Shown one piece after another: positions 8,176-16,394 of a stretch of DNA of 64,000 bases. This stretch comes from Novosphingobium pentaromativorans US6-1 (GTDB taxonomy: Bacteria; Pseudomonadota; Alphaproteobacteria; Sphingomonadales; Sphingomonadaceae), in contig NZ_CP009291.1 of the NCBI RefSeq assembly GCF_000767465.1, positions 3,886,501-3,950,500 on the forward strand, given 5' to 3'. Below the pieces are notes generated by a model that was not told where the DNA came from, searched no databases, and was given only the letters and a program-made list of their open reading frames with translations. Each line of letters starts with the position of its first letter. Within the stretch, counting starts at the first letter, position 1. The position numbers were made by a program, and so were the translations under genes.

Positions 8176-9623
8176 GTGCTTTGGGCGACCTCGGAAGTGC
8201 CGGGCAGCCAGCCGCCGGCCGTCGCGGCATAGAGCCTGGCGATGTTCTGGTACTGATTGGCCTTCGATTCCAGCAGGGCCAGGTTGGCCCGCTGGAACGT
8301 GCGGTTCGCATCGAGAACCTGAAGCACGCCGCTGTTACCCACTTCGAAACTGCGGCGGGAAAGGTGCAGTGAACGATCAGCGACTTGCGCTGCATCCGCG
8401 CGCGCGGCCAGTTCGCGGCTGTCATTCCCCAGCGCGGAGAGCAGTCCCGATACCTGGCCGAACGCCTCGGTCACCACTTCGCGATACTGCGCTGCGGCTG
8501 CCTGTGCCTCGGCCTCGGCGCCGCGCTTGTTGGCCTTGAGCGTTCCGCCGTGGAAGATCGGCGCGGTCAGCCCTGCGAAGATGTCGAAGGCATTGAACTT
8601 GCTGCTGGTGATCCGGTCAGGCTCCGAGGTCGACTGCGTGATTGAGCCTCCCAGCGTGATGTCGGGATAAAGGTCGGCCGTGGCGACGCCGACGGCGGCG
8701 ACTGCTGCGTGAAGCCGCGCTTCCGCTTCCAGGATATCAGGGCGCTTGCGCACCAGAGTGGAGGGGAGGGCGACCGGTATCGTTACCGGCAGGGCAAAGT
8801 CGTCGAGGCTGAAGTCGGTCGGGCCGAGCTGCACGGGAGATATGCCCAGCAGAACCGCCAGCATGGCACGACCTTGCGCCAGTTGCTGCTCCAGCGAGGG
8901 AAGGCTCGCCCGGTCGCCGGCAAGTTGGCCTTGCGCGCTGAGCACTTCCACGAGCGTTCCCGAGCCGGCCTTCTGGCGCTTGCGCGTCAGGTCGAGGTTG
9001 CGTTCGTCCTCGGCAAGAAGCCTGTTCTGTGTGGCGATCGTGTCATTCAGGGCAGCAATGGCCAGAACCTGGGTGACGACGCGACCGGCAATCACCAGAT
9101 GCGCCGCCTCGGTCGCGCGCTCCTGGGCCTCGGCCTGCGCTGTCGCCTGTTCGAGGGCGCGGCGATTGCGACCGAACAGGTCGAGATCGTAGCGGACCCC
9201 GGCGCCAAGCGTGTAGAGGTCGAATTCCGGGTTCTCGAACCCGCTGCCGGCCAGGCTGTCGGATAGCCCGAAGGCGGAAAGGTTGACCTGCTGATACTCG
9301 GCGCGGGCGTTGGCATCGATTTGCGGCAGCGAGCGCCCCGCCACTGCGGCGATCCGTTGACGCGCCTTTTCCAGTGTTGCGCGGCTCGCCGAAAGGCTGT
9401 GATTGCCGATCATGGCCTGTGCGACGAGCGCATCGAGCTGCGACGATTGGAAGGCCTTCCACCATTGCATCTGCGGACCGGCAGCCAGATCGGCGTGTCC
9501 TTCGCCGTCGCTTGCGTAACCGGATTCGGTCGGCGGTGCAGGCGGGCGGGCGAAATCGGGGCCGACGCTCGTGCAGGCGCCGGCAAGGAGGAGCGGGAGC
9601 AGGACGGCGGTCTTGCGTATCAT
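8157..9623 (-). CDS. NodT-family efflux outer-membrane lipoprotein (TolC-like channel)
   Basis: Outer-membrane factor of a tripartite efflux system, 488 residues. The N terminus MIRKTAVLLPLLLAGAC is a lipoprotein signal with lipid-acceptor cysteine at 17. It is followed by two OEP-type coiled-coil repeats, with landmarks such as VGPDFARPPAPP, RYDLDLFGRNRRALEQA and RRPDILEAEARLHAA-like KRPDILEAEARLH. An upstream ATG at 9635 exists, but the one at 9623 has a GGGGA site and gives the proper signal peptide. The start overlaps the end of the DHA2 pump gene. This is the last gene of the pump operon and should complete the channel across the outer membrane. Confidence 0.9.
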   Translation of the reverse strand: MIRKTAVLLPLLLAGACTSVGPDFARPPAPPTESGYASDGEGHADLAAGPQMQWWKAFQSSQLDALVAQAMIGNHSLSASRATLEKARQRIAAVAGRSLPQIDANARAEYQQVNLSAFGLSDSLAGSGFENPEFDLYTLGAGVRYDLDLFGRNRRALEQATAQAEAQERATEAAHLVIAGRVVTQVLAIAALNDTIATQNRLLAEDERNLDLTRKRQKAGSGTLVEVLSAQGQLAGDRASLPSLEQQLAQGRAMLAVLLGISPVQLGPTDFSLDDFALPVTIPVALPSTLVRKRPDILEAEARLHAAVAAVGVATADLYPDITLGGSITQSTSEPDRITSSKFNAFDIFAGLTAPIFHGGTLKANKRGAEAEAQAAAAQYREVVTEAFGQVSGLLSALGNDSRELAARADAAQVADRSLHLSRRSFEVGNSGVLQVLDANRTFQRANLALLESKANQYQNIARLYAATAGGWLPGTSEVAQSTEAPSG

Positions 9624-9624
9624 G

Positions 9625-11166
9625 TCATTCCCCATGCGGAAGCGTAGCCAAGTCGATCTTGTTCGCGGTCTTCACGCGCATCAGCAGAACCAGTGGTGTC
9701 GTGGCGATCGTGATGAGGAAAACCAGGTGATAGACCGAGATGTCGCCGACCATTGCGGCTTGCCGGGCGATCTCCGCTTTTATGCGAACGAGGTTTTGCA
9801 CCGAGTCGAAATCGAAGTCGGGCCTGGCGTATTGCAGGATCGGATTGTCCGGGCGCACGCCTTGTACGAGGCTTTCGCGCGATGCGGCTGCGTACTGGGA
9901 GTACTGGTATTGCAGGATCGAAATGCCGATTGCGTTGCCGATATTGCGGGTAAGCGCGTACATCGATGCGCCTTCGTTTCGCAATGAGGGCGAAAGCGTC
10001 GAAAAGACGACGACCGACAACGGAACGAACATCAGGCCGGTACCCAACCCCTGGATAAATCCGATGAAGACGAGGGTATTTTCGTCGACATAAAGGTCCA
10101 CTTGCGAGTTGAGCAGCATTCCCGCGCCGATGAGGCTCAGGCCCGCAACCAGCAGGACACGGATATCGAAGACGGAGACCAGTTTGGTCACGAGGAACAT
10201 CGATATCATCGCACCGATTGAACGCGGCATGCTTACGAGGCCGGTCTGGAAGGCCGAGTAACCCAGCAACGATTGGATCATGACCACGATCATCGGCATC
10301 GTTGCCAGGGTGAAGATCCCGATCAGGACACTGAAGATCGAGCCGATGGCAAAGTTGCGATCCTTGAAAAGCGCCGGTTTGATGAAGGTATCCCTGGCCG
10401 TCATCATGTGCACGATGCTGAGATAGGCGGCGATGACCAGGATCAGGCCGTAGATCCGGATTTCGTCGGAATCGAACCAGTCAAGGTGCTCTCCGCGGTC
10501 GAGGATCAACTGCAGCGATGCCAGGGCGATAGACAGGGTAAAGAACCCGAACTTGTCGAAGGGTGCCTGTTCGCGGAGCTTGCGGCGACCGAGAAACACC
10601 CACATGCCGATGAATGAAACGATGCCGAAAGGCACGTTGATGAAGAATACCCAGCGCCAGCTCAAGGCATCGGTCAGATATCCCCCCAGGGTCGGTCCGA
10701 TGATGGGGCCGGCGAGCGTCCCCATCGAAAAGATCGCCATGGCCTTGGCGTGTTCGTGCGGCGGATTGATGTCGAGCTGGATCGCCTGGCTCAGCGGGAT
10801 GAGCGATGCCCCGCAGGCACCTTGCAGGAAACGGGCGAAGACGATCGTCTGCAGGTCTCCGGCAAGGCCGCAGAGCATGGACGCGAGTGTGAATCCGGCA
10901 ACGGAGAAGAGCATCACGTTCTTGCGACCGACCCGTCCGGCCAGCCAGCCGCTAAGCGGCGTGGCGATCGCGCCGGCGACGAGGTAGGACGTCAGGACCC
11001 ACAGCACCTGTTCCTGCGAAGCAGAGAGGCTGGCCTGCATGTGAGGCAGGGCGACGTTCGCGATCGTGCTGTCGACAGCGACCATCGTCAGGGCCATCAT
11101 CGTCGGAATCGTGATCATCAGCCGCCGGGGCTTAGGCGGGTATTCGATGGGCAGTTCGGTGCTCAC
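9625..11166 (-). CDS. DHA2-family MFS multidrug efflux pump (EmrB-like)
   Basis: Proton-driven inner-membrane drug exporter, 513 residues, with about 14 hydrophobic segments as in the DHA2 (EmrB/QacA) family. Motif D1 appears as VDSTIANVALPHMQ in helix 1; motif A appears after helix 2 as GWLAGRVGRKNV; motif C appears as GTLAGPIIGPTLGGYL. The start is GTG at 11166 with a weak, distant AGGA. The membrane-fusion gene ends 24 bases upstream and the outer-membrane gene overlaps its end, so the three form one operon. The substrate cannot be read from sequence. Confidence 0.93.
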   Translation of the reverse strand: MSTELPIEYPPKPRRLMITIPTMMALTMVAVDSTIANVALPHMQASLSASQEQVLWVLTSYLVAGAIATPLSGWLAGRVGRKNVMLFSVAGFTLASMLCGLAGDLQTIVFARFLQGACGASLIPLSQAIQLDINPPHEHAKAMAIFSMGTLAGPIIGPTLGGYLTDALSWRWVFFINVPFGIVSFIGMWVFLGRRKLREQAPFDKFGFFTLSIALASLQLILDRGEHLDWFDSDEIRIYGLILVIAAYLSIVHMMTARDTFIKPALFKDRNFAIGSIFSVLIGIFTLATMPMIVVMIQSLLGYSAFQTGLVSMPRSIGAMISMFLVTKLVSVFDIRVLLVAGLSLIGAGMLLNSQVDLYVDENTLVFIGFIQGLGTGLMFVPLSVVVFSTLSPSLRNEGASMYALTRNIGNAIGISILQYQYSQYAAASRESLVQGVRPDNPILQYARPDFDFDSVQNLVRIKAEIARQAAMVGDISVYHLVFLITIATTPLVLLMRVKTANKIDLATLPHGE

Positions 11167-11190
11167 GCTGCGGTCGATCCTGCTCTGGAC

Positions 11191-12300
11191 TTAGTGCTTG
11201 GCAGCCGGCGAACTGGGCGGCGAGTCCTTGCCGAACAGGTGACGCTCGTGTCCCGTGTCGACTTCGACGTTCGCGCTCAGGCCGGCGCCAAGCGGCAGAC
11301 CTTCGGGCAGTTCGTCGATGGTGATCTGGACAGGAAGGCGCTGGACCACCTTGATCCAGTTCCCCGTCGCATTGTCTGCCGGCAGAACGGAGAAGCTCGA
11401 ACCGGTTCCCGGGCTGAAGCTTTCGACACGGCCGTGCATTGCGTTGCCGGGAAAGGCGTCGATCGTGATTTTGACAGGTTGTCCCACGCGCATGTAGCGT
11501 AGCTGGTCTTCCTTGAAGTTGGCCTGGACCCAATAGCGCAGCCCGGTCAGCATGAATACCGGACGGCCCTGCGAAACGTAGTTTCCGACCTGAAGCTGGT
11601 TCACGCGGGTGACGACGCCGTCCTGCGGCGCGCGCACTACAGTATCGGCCAGGTCGATCCGGGCCTGGGCAAGCCGAGCGGCTGCCTTCCGGACCTCGGG
11701 CTGATCGGCAATCGCCCCATCTACCTTGCCGGACAGTTCGGCGCTCAGGCTGTCGGCCTTGGCTCTGGCTGCAGCGATGGCGTCTCTTGCCGTGCGCACG
11801 CTCGTAGTCGCTTCGTCGAACTGGGCCTTTGACGAGATGCCTTCGGCGACGAGCGATTTCTGGCGCGCCGCTTCACTGGCCGCGTACTCGTAACGCGCCT
11901 GGGCCGCGCTGACTTGCGAAAGAGCTTCGCGATAGTCGGCCTGCTGCGATTGCACCTCGGTGCGGGCAGAGGCGAGGGCGGCTTCGGCTTCGGCGACGGC
12001 GGACTTGAAGCTGTTCGATTCGATCCGGAACAGGACGTCGCCTTTCCTCACGCGCTGGTTTTCGCCGACTTCGATCGATACGACCTTGCCGGATATGCTT
12101 GGGCTGATCGCAACCATGCCAGTCTGCAGCGAAGCGTTGTCGGTCGATTCGTAGCGGCCGCCCGAGAGGTAGGCAGCCAGCGCGACGAGCAGAAGCACGG
12201 CCGGCCCGGTGATCATCAGAATGGTGCGGCGACTGCGTTTGCGCGGGGGAATGACCGTCTCGGCTTCGCTGTCGGCCGCAATGCTGCTCTGGGCGTTCAT
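11191..12300 (-). CDS. HlyD/EmrA-family membrane-fusion protein
   Basis: Periplasmic adaptor linking the DHA2 pump to its outer-membrane channel, 369 residues. One N-terminal membrane anchor (ILMITGPAVLLLVALAAYL, about residues 28-46) is followed by a lipoyl half (SISGKVVSIEVGENQRVRKGDV), a long alpha-helical hairpin rich in Ala/Gln/Glu, and the second lipoyl half (VVRAPQDGVVTRVNQLQVGNYV). The frame stays open upstream to 12408, but the ATG at 12300 follows AGGAAG at four bases and starts MNAQSSIAAD. A sigma70-like promoter with an internal dyad lies just upstream (12329-12357). It is the first gene of the efflux operon. Confidence 0.93.
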   Translation of the reverse strand: MNAQSSIAADSEAETVIPPRKRSRRTILMITGPAVLLLVALAAYLSGGRYESTDNASLQTGMVAISPSISGKVVSIEVGENQRVRKGDVLFRIESNSFKSAVAEAEAALASARTEVQSQQADYREALSQVSAAQARYEYAASEAARQKSLVAEGISSKAQFDEATTSVRTARDAIAAARAKADSLSAELSGKVDGAIADQPEVRKAAARLAQARIDLADTVVRAPQDGVVTRVNQLQVGNYVSQGRPVFMLTGLRYWVQANFKEDQLRYMRVGQPVKITIDAFPGNAMHGRVESFSPGTGSSFSVLPADNATGNWIKVVQRLPVQITIDELPEGLPLGAGLSANVEVDTGHERHLFGKDSPPSSPAAKH

Positions 12301-12328
12301 GCGACTTCCTGTGTTGATTTGCAGCACG

Positions 12329-12357
12329 CTTATACTAAGCATGGATAGTATCTGCAA
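12329..12357 (-). promoter_or_regulatory. Promoter with embedded operator for the efflux operon
   Basis: On the minus strand, TTGCAG (12357-12352) and TATAAG (12334-12329) are separated by exactly 17 bases, as expected for a sigma70-type promoter about 30 bases upstream of the membrane-fusion start. A perfect inverted repeat ATACTA-N8-TAGTAT (12332-12351) fills the spacer and enters the -10 box. This is the classical placement for a TetR- or MarR-type repressor that occludes RNA polymerase. No such regulator gene adjoins it. Confidence 0.65.
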
Positions 12358-12482
12358 CAGCAAGGTCGGATAATCTGTGTGTCGCAGCGAATTCCCTCGC
12401 GCCCGCATCCGGGCGTCGAAGCGGGTTCGGGTGCTGCGTACCGGCAGTGGTCGAAGTGAAGGGAGGCGTTCGGCCCTTTGCC

Positions 12483-13361
12483 TCAGGAGGCGAGAAAGGC
12501 CTTCACGTCTGCCATGAAGCGGTCGAACTGGTCATGGTGCAGCCAATGGCCGGCATTATCGTACTCGATCAGGCTGGCGGTGGAAAAATGGTCCATGCGA
12601 CCGTCGAGTGCGGGGCTCGATGCGAAGCTGTCCTTGCCCCAGAGCATCAGGACGGGGCAGGTGATCGCTTCCCACAAACGCACGACATGTTCCCCCGGAA
12701 GGTCGACTATCGGCCACACGTTCAGGTAATTGTCGAACTTCCAGCTCCAGGTGCCGTCCTCGTTCCGGCTTGCGCCATGGACGGTAAGGTGGCGCGCCTG
12801 CTCGACGGTGAGGAACGCGTTCTCCGTCTTCATGCGTTCATAGGCTTCGCGCAAGGAATTGTACTTGCGCGGGATGCGTCCGGCGGCATCGCGCTTCTTG
12901 GAAATCCAGTCGCGCATGCGGTCCGCCGAGCAGTCGCCCATCAGCATGCGGCGTTTTTCCAGCGTCGGGCCAAGTCCCTCGATATTGACGAGCTTGTCGA
13001 CCTTCTCGGGGTAGAGCCCGGCAAAGCGGGTGGCGATATTGCCGCCCAGGGAATGGGCGATGATCGTCACTTTCTCGTAGCCCAGCGTGTGGACGAGCTG
13101 CGCGAAATCATAGACATAACCGTCCATCGCGTAGTTGCCTTCGGGGGACCATTCGCTGTCGCCGTGTCCGCGCAGGTCAGGGCAGATCACATGCCACTCG
13201 TGCCGCAGTTCCTCGGCCACCCAGTCCCAGCTGCGGCAGTGGTCGCGTCCACCGTGCTGCAGGATCAGCGGCGGCGCATCCGGGTTGCCCCAGTCCACGT
13301 AGTTGAGACGGAGCCGCTGCGAGGCGAAACGGTTCGATGTGGGTCCGAGTAAGCGTTCCAT
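12483..13361 (-). CDS. Alpha/beta-fold hydrolase
   Basis: Serine hydrolase of the alpha/beta fold, 292 residues. Landmarks: LILQHGGRDH (oxyanion loop), CPDLRGHGDSEW, nucleophile elbow IIAHSLGGN, acid-bearing LMLWGKDSF, and catalytic histidine in YDNAGHWLHHDQ near the C terminus. The frame is open to 13430, but the ATG at 13361 begins MERLLGPTSNRF, which aligns with where the fold starts. Neither candidate start has a strong ribosome site. The substrate is unknown; the HG and DLRGHG pattern fits esterase, epoxide hydrolase or haloalkane-type members. It lies 182 bases upstream of the efflux operon on the same strand but behind a separate promoter. Confidence 0.82.
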   Translation of the reverse strand: MERLLGPTSNRFASQRLRLNYVDWGNPDAPPLILQHGGRDHCRSWDWVAEELRHEWHVICPDLRGHGDSEWSPEGNYAMDGYVYDFAQLVHTLGYEKVTIIAHSLGGNIATRFAGLYPEKVDKLVNIEGLGPTLEKRRMLMGDCSADRMRDWISKKRDAAGRIPRKYNSLREAYERMKTENAFLTVEQARHLTVHGASRNEDGTWSWKFDNYLNVWPIVDLPGEHVVRLWEAITCPVLMLWGKDSFASSPALDGRMDHFSTASLIEYDNAGHWLHHDQFDRFMADVKAFLAS

Positions 13362-13552
13362 GCCCTGCAAGTGGAACGGGCGCGGCCCGAGGTCAATCGC
13401 CGTTCTCCGCGATCGCGTGCACTGGTGCATGAGCTTGCATTTGCGGGGATGAAACTAATCCTTGCCGCGCTCATGCTTGGCAAAGCGGCCCGCTTGCCCC
13501 TATCTCCGGCAGCGAAAAGCTTTACGCGCAGGTTTCACACAAGAGGTTAGAC

Positions 13553-14524
13553 GTGGCGACGACGCACAAGACCCGCATGCTCATTATCGGTTCCGGTCCG
13601 GCCGGACTTTCCGCAGCGATCTACGGTGCCCGCGCAGGCATGGAGCCGATCGTGGTGCAGGGCCTCCAGCCCGGCGGCCAGCTCACCATCACCACCGATG
13701 TCGAGAATTATCCCGGTTTCCGCGAAGTCATCCAGGGTCCGTGGTTGATGCAGGAAATGCAGGCCCAGGCCGAACACGTCGGCACGCGCATGATGTGGGA
13801 TACGATCACCTCGGTCGATCTTTCGGGCGACAAGTTCACCGCGCAGGGCGATAGCGGCGATGTTTACGAGGGTGACACGCTTGTCATCGCCACCGGTGCG
13901 CAGGCGCGCTGGCTCGGCGTTCCCGGCGAGCAGGAACTCTCGGGCAAGGGCGTTTCGGCCTGCGCCACCTGCGACGGCTTCTTCTATCGCGGCAAGAAGG
14001 TCGTGGTCATCGGCGGGGGCAATACCGCCGTCGAGGAAGCGCTCTACCTCACCAACCATTCCGATGACGTCACCCTGATCCACCGCCGCGATTCGCTGCG
14101 CGCCGAGAAGATCCTGCAGGACCGGCTTTTCGCGCATCCCAAGATCAACGTCGTGTGGAACAAGCGCGTTGACAGCTTCCTGGGCGGCGGCGAGGGCGGC
14201 GGCCTGCGGGCGCTCAAGCTGATCGATACGGTGACCGGCGAGGAGAGCGAGATCGAGACCGAAGGCGCATTCGTTGCCATCGGCCACGCTCCGGCGACCG
14301 AGCTGTTCAAGGGTCAGCTTGCCATGGACGAGTCGGGCTACCTGCTCGTCGAGCCCGGCACGCCCAAGACCGACGTCCCGGGCGTTTTCGCCTGCGGCGA
14401 CGTGATGGACCATGTATATCGTCAGGCGATTACCGCTGCGGGCACCGGCTGCATGGCCGCGCTCGATGCCGAACGCTTCCTCGCCGAAAAGGAATTCGCC
14501 GAGTCGGCGAAGGTCGAGGCCTGA
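13553..14524 (+). CDS. trxB: Thioredoxin-disulfide reductase
   Basis: NADPH-dependent flavoenzyme that reduces thioredoxin, 323 residues. It has the FAD site GSGPAGLSAAIYGARAG, the redox pair CATC (Cys137 and Cys140) in the context GVSACATCDGFFYRG, the NADPH site VVIGGGNTAVEEALYL, and the C-terminal FAD motif GVFACGDVMD. Translation starts at GTG 13553 behind AGAGG. It is a stand-alone cytoplasmic housekeeping gene. The converging polysaccharide genes begin with the hydrolase ending at 14622. Confidence 0.95.
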   Translation: MATTHKTRMLIIGSGPAGLSAAIYGARAGMEPIVVQGLQPGGQLTITTDVENYPGFREVIQGPWLMQEMQAQAEHVGTRMMWDTITSVDLSGDKFTAQGDSGDVYEGDTLVIATGAQARWLGVPGEQELSGKGVSACATCDGFFYRGKKVVVIGGGNTAVEEALYLTNHSDDVTLIHRRDSLRAEKILQDRLFAHPKINVVWNKRVDSFLGGGEGGGLRALKLIDTVTGEESEIETEGAFVAIGHAPATELFKGQLAMDESGYLLVEPGTPKTDVPGVFACGDVMDHVYRQAITAAGTGCMAALDAERFLAEKEFAESAKVEA

Positions 14525-14537
14525 GACGTTCCCGGAC

Positions 14538-14576
14538 AATCCTCTCCGCTTCCTTCGCGGAAAGTGGGGAGGATTT
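14538..14576. terminator. Imperfect hairpin after trxB
   Basis: AATCCTC at 14538-14544 pairs with GAGGATT at 14569-14575, and the inner bases CCGCTTCC and GGAAAGTGG pair imperfectly around a TTCG-type loop. It lies between the converging trxB and XrtA-associated hydrolase genes. Only a short T stretch follows, so termination is a tentative call. Confidence 0.45.
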
Positions 14577-14621
14577 CCAGACTGGCACCAGGGCCGCGTC
14601 GATTCGGCACCTTTGCAGCTG

Positions 14622-15413
14622 TCAGGCTGCCTCCAGCACGTCGATAACCCGTGCCACCAGCCAGTCCTGGGCGTGGACTTCGACGTAGCTGTGGGTCGCA
14701 TCGGGGCATACCTGGATGCGAGTGTCGGACTTGTCCCATCTTGCAAGGAACGCCTGCCCGGTCTTGTCCCGCGCGGCGACGAGGAAACGAATGCGGCCCG
14801 GATAGGCTGCAATACCCTCGGCCATCTCGGCGACGAGGCCGGATAGCTCGGTCGGTGCAGGGCGCGCGGCCGACAGGAGGCTGCGCAAGAGCTTGCCGAT
14901 CGAGACCTTGCCGGTCAGCAGGCGGCGGATTGCGGCAGGATCGGTGAGACGGCGACGATAGTGGTCGCGGACCACTTCGGCGGGTTCCTCCTGTGCATCG
15001 TCCTCTATCGTCCACGGGTTGGAAAGCACAATCGCGTCGATGCCCGCGCCTATGCCCATGCCGCACGACAGCATCAATGCACTGGCGGCATCGCAATTGC
15101 CGAAGGCGACGATCTTGGTGAGACGCGGGCATTCGCGGCGAAATGCAGTGAGCGCAGAAGCTATGTCGGGCGCGCTGGAACGGAATTCGCCGTTTTCGCC
15201 CTCGCTGTCCCCCACGCCTCGGCGGTCGAAACGCATGACGGGATAACCTTGGGCGGCAATCCGGGCGGCGAATTTTGCCTGTCCGTTCCATGCTCCGGCG
15301 CGCACTTCGTTGCCGCCGCTGACAAGAAGCAGGCCGACCATGCCGGGTGCATCGTCCAGTGTCGCGGCTAGCCGAACGCCTTCGCAATCGAACAGGAAAT
15401 GGCGCCGGTTCAT
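14622..15413 (-). CDS. XrtA (exosortase A) system-associated hydrolase 1
   Basis: Alpha/beta hydrolase, 263 residues, of the type found only beside exosortase A polysaccharide loci. Visible: VGLLLVSGGNEVRAGAWNGQ (oxyanion region), RFDRRGVGDSEG, a VAFGNCDAASALML elbow where cysteine-aspartate replaces the usual serine context, and a C-terminal histidine in CPDATHSYVE. The physiological substrate is unknown; it may act on an acyl or polyprenyl intermediate. Its start overlaps the end of hydrolase 2 by four bases (ATGA), so the two are coupled. It is the last gene of the leftward arm. Confidence 0.87.
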   Translation of the reverse strand: MNRRHFLFDCEGVRLAATLDDAPGMVGLLLVSGGNEVRAGAWNGQAKFAARIAAQGYPVMRFDRRGVGDSEGENGEFRSSAPDIASALTAFRRECPRLTKIVAFGNCDAASALMLSCGMGIGAGIDAIVLSNPWTIEDDAQEEPAEVVRDHYRRRLTDPAAIRRLLTGKVSIGKLLRSLLSAARPAPTELSGLVAEMAEGIAAYPGRIRFLVAARDKTGQAFLARWDKSDTRIQVCPDATHSYVEVHAQDWLVARVIDVLEAA

Positions 15414-16084
15414 CCCGTGACGCCCCAGGTCAGGATCGCGGCAAGGGCGTCGGCCTGCTCGGGCGCTTCATCCGGTTCCGCGCGAAGCCAAAGGCCGCTG
15501 CCGCCGACCTCGGCCTGCTCGATCACTCTGGCGTTCTGCGCAGCGATCATTGGCTCGAACTCGCGCCAGAATTCGGGCGAGAGGGGATAGCCGGCAATTT
15601 CTATGCCTTGCTCCCTGGCTAGCCGGGTCAGATCTTCGCGGTTTTCCTCACGTCCAGCCTCGCGGCTGGCAAGAATTCGCGCGCGCAGCATCTGGCGAAG
15701 GATCGAGGTGGCCTTCACCGGGGCGTAATGCCAGCCTGGAAGGCCTTGTGGCGTGAACATGCAGCCGCCGCGAATGCCCACCACGTGCGTTGCGCGAAAC
15801 TGCGTGGCGGCAGCGTCCATCGCGCTGCGCCAGACTTCGGGCGTCTGCCGGTCGAGCGGCTGGAGGCTTTCGTTGCAACCGGGCAGGTCCGGCAGGATGC
15901 AGTCGATCCCGGCCGCATCGAGCCGGCGCATCGATTCCACTGTCACGCGGCGCAGCTTGTTGCCCTCGTCGAACAACGCCGGGACAATCAGCAACCGCGC
16001 GGCGCGGTTGCGATCGAAGCAGAGGGCGAGTTCATTGACGAAGCCGCCGGCGGGCAGCGGACAGGGCCAGCTCGCCGGTGTCAC
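15410..16084 (-). CDS. XrtA (exosortase A) system-associated hydrolase 2
   Basis: Second locus-specific alpha/beta hydrolase, 224 residues. Landmarks are LLIVPALFDEGNKLRR near the N terminus, DLPGCNESLQP, and VVGIRGGCMFTP, where a glycine-cysteine turn stands in place of the usual GxSxG nucleophile. This family pairs with hydrolase 1 at exosortase A loci, and here the genes overlap by four bases. It starts eight bases after the acyl carrier protein gene. Whether the cysteine is the nucleophile is an inference. Confidence 0.85.
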   Translation of the reverse strand: MTPASWPCPLPAGGFVNELALCFDRNRAARLLIVPALFDEGNKLRRVTVESMRRLDAAGIDCILPDLPGCNESLQPLDRQTPEVWRSAMDAAATQFRATHVVGIRGGCMFTPQGLPGWHYAPVKATSILRQMLRARILASREAGREENREDLTRLAREQGIEIAGYPLSPEFWREFEPMIAAQNARVIEQAEVGGSGLWLRAEPDEAPEQADALAAILTWGVTG

Positions 16085-16091
16085 CGCCCGA

Positions 16092-16355
16092 TCAGGCCTC
16101 GGCGCGCTTGGACTTGGTGAATTCGAGCAGGCCGCCGAACGTCTCGAGCATTTCGCCGTCGATCTCGTCGTCTTCGATCACGATGTCGAGGCGATCCTCG
16201 ATTTCGGTCAGGAGCCCGGCGACCGCCATCGAATCGAGTTCAGGCAGGTGGCCGAACAAGCCGGTTTCGGCATCGAACGTGTCGGCCTGGCCCTGCGCGA
16301 GTCCGAGCACATCCGTCAGGATGCGACGCAGCAGCAGGTCGGTATCGTCTTGCAT
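16092..16355 (-). CDS. Acyl carrier protein of the XrtA locus
   Basis: Phosphopantetheinyl carrier protein, 87 residues. The prosthetic-group serine is in LPELDSMAVAGL (DSM instead of the housekeeping DSL), followed by the acidic helix LTEIEDRLDIVIEDDEIDGEML. It sits between the CelD-like transferase and hydrolase 2 and is presumably loaded by the divergently encoded AMP ligase. That pairing of ligase and carrier is known at these loci, but the acyl or aminoacyl group is not. Confidence 0.88.
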   Translation of the reverse strand: MQDDTDLLLRRILTDVLGLAQGQADTFDAETGLFGHLPELDSMAVAGLLTEIEDRLDIVIEDDEIDGEMLETFGGLLEFTKSKRAEA

Positions 16356-16394
16356 GGCCCCCTCAACAAAAGCCTTTCACTTTGGCCTGCGGCT

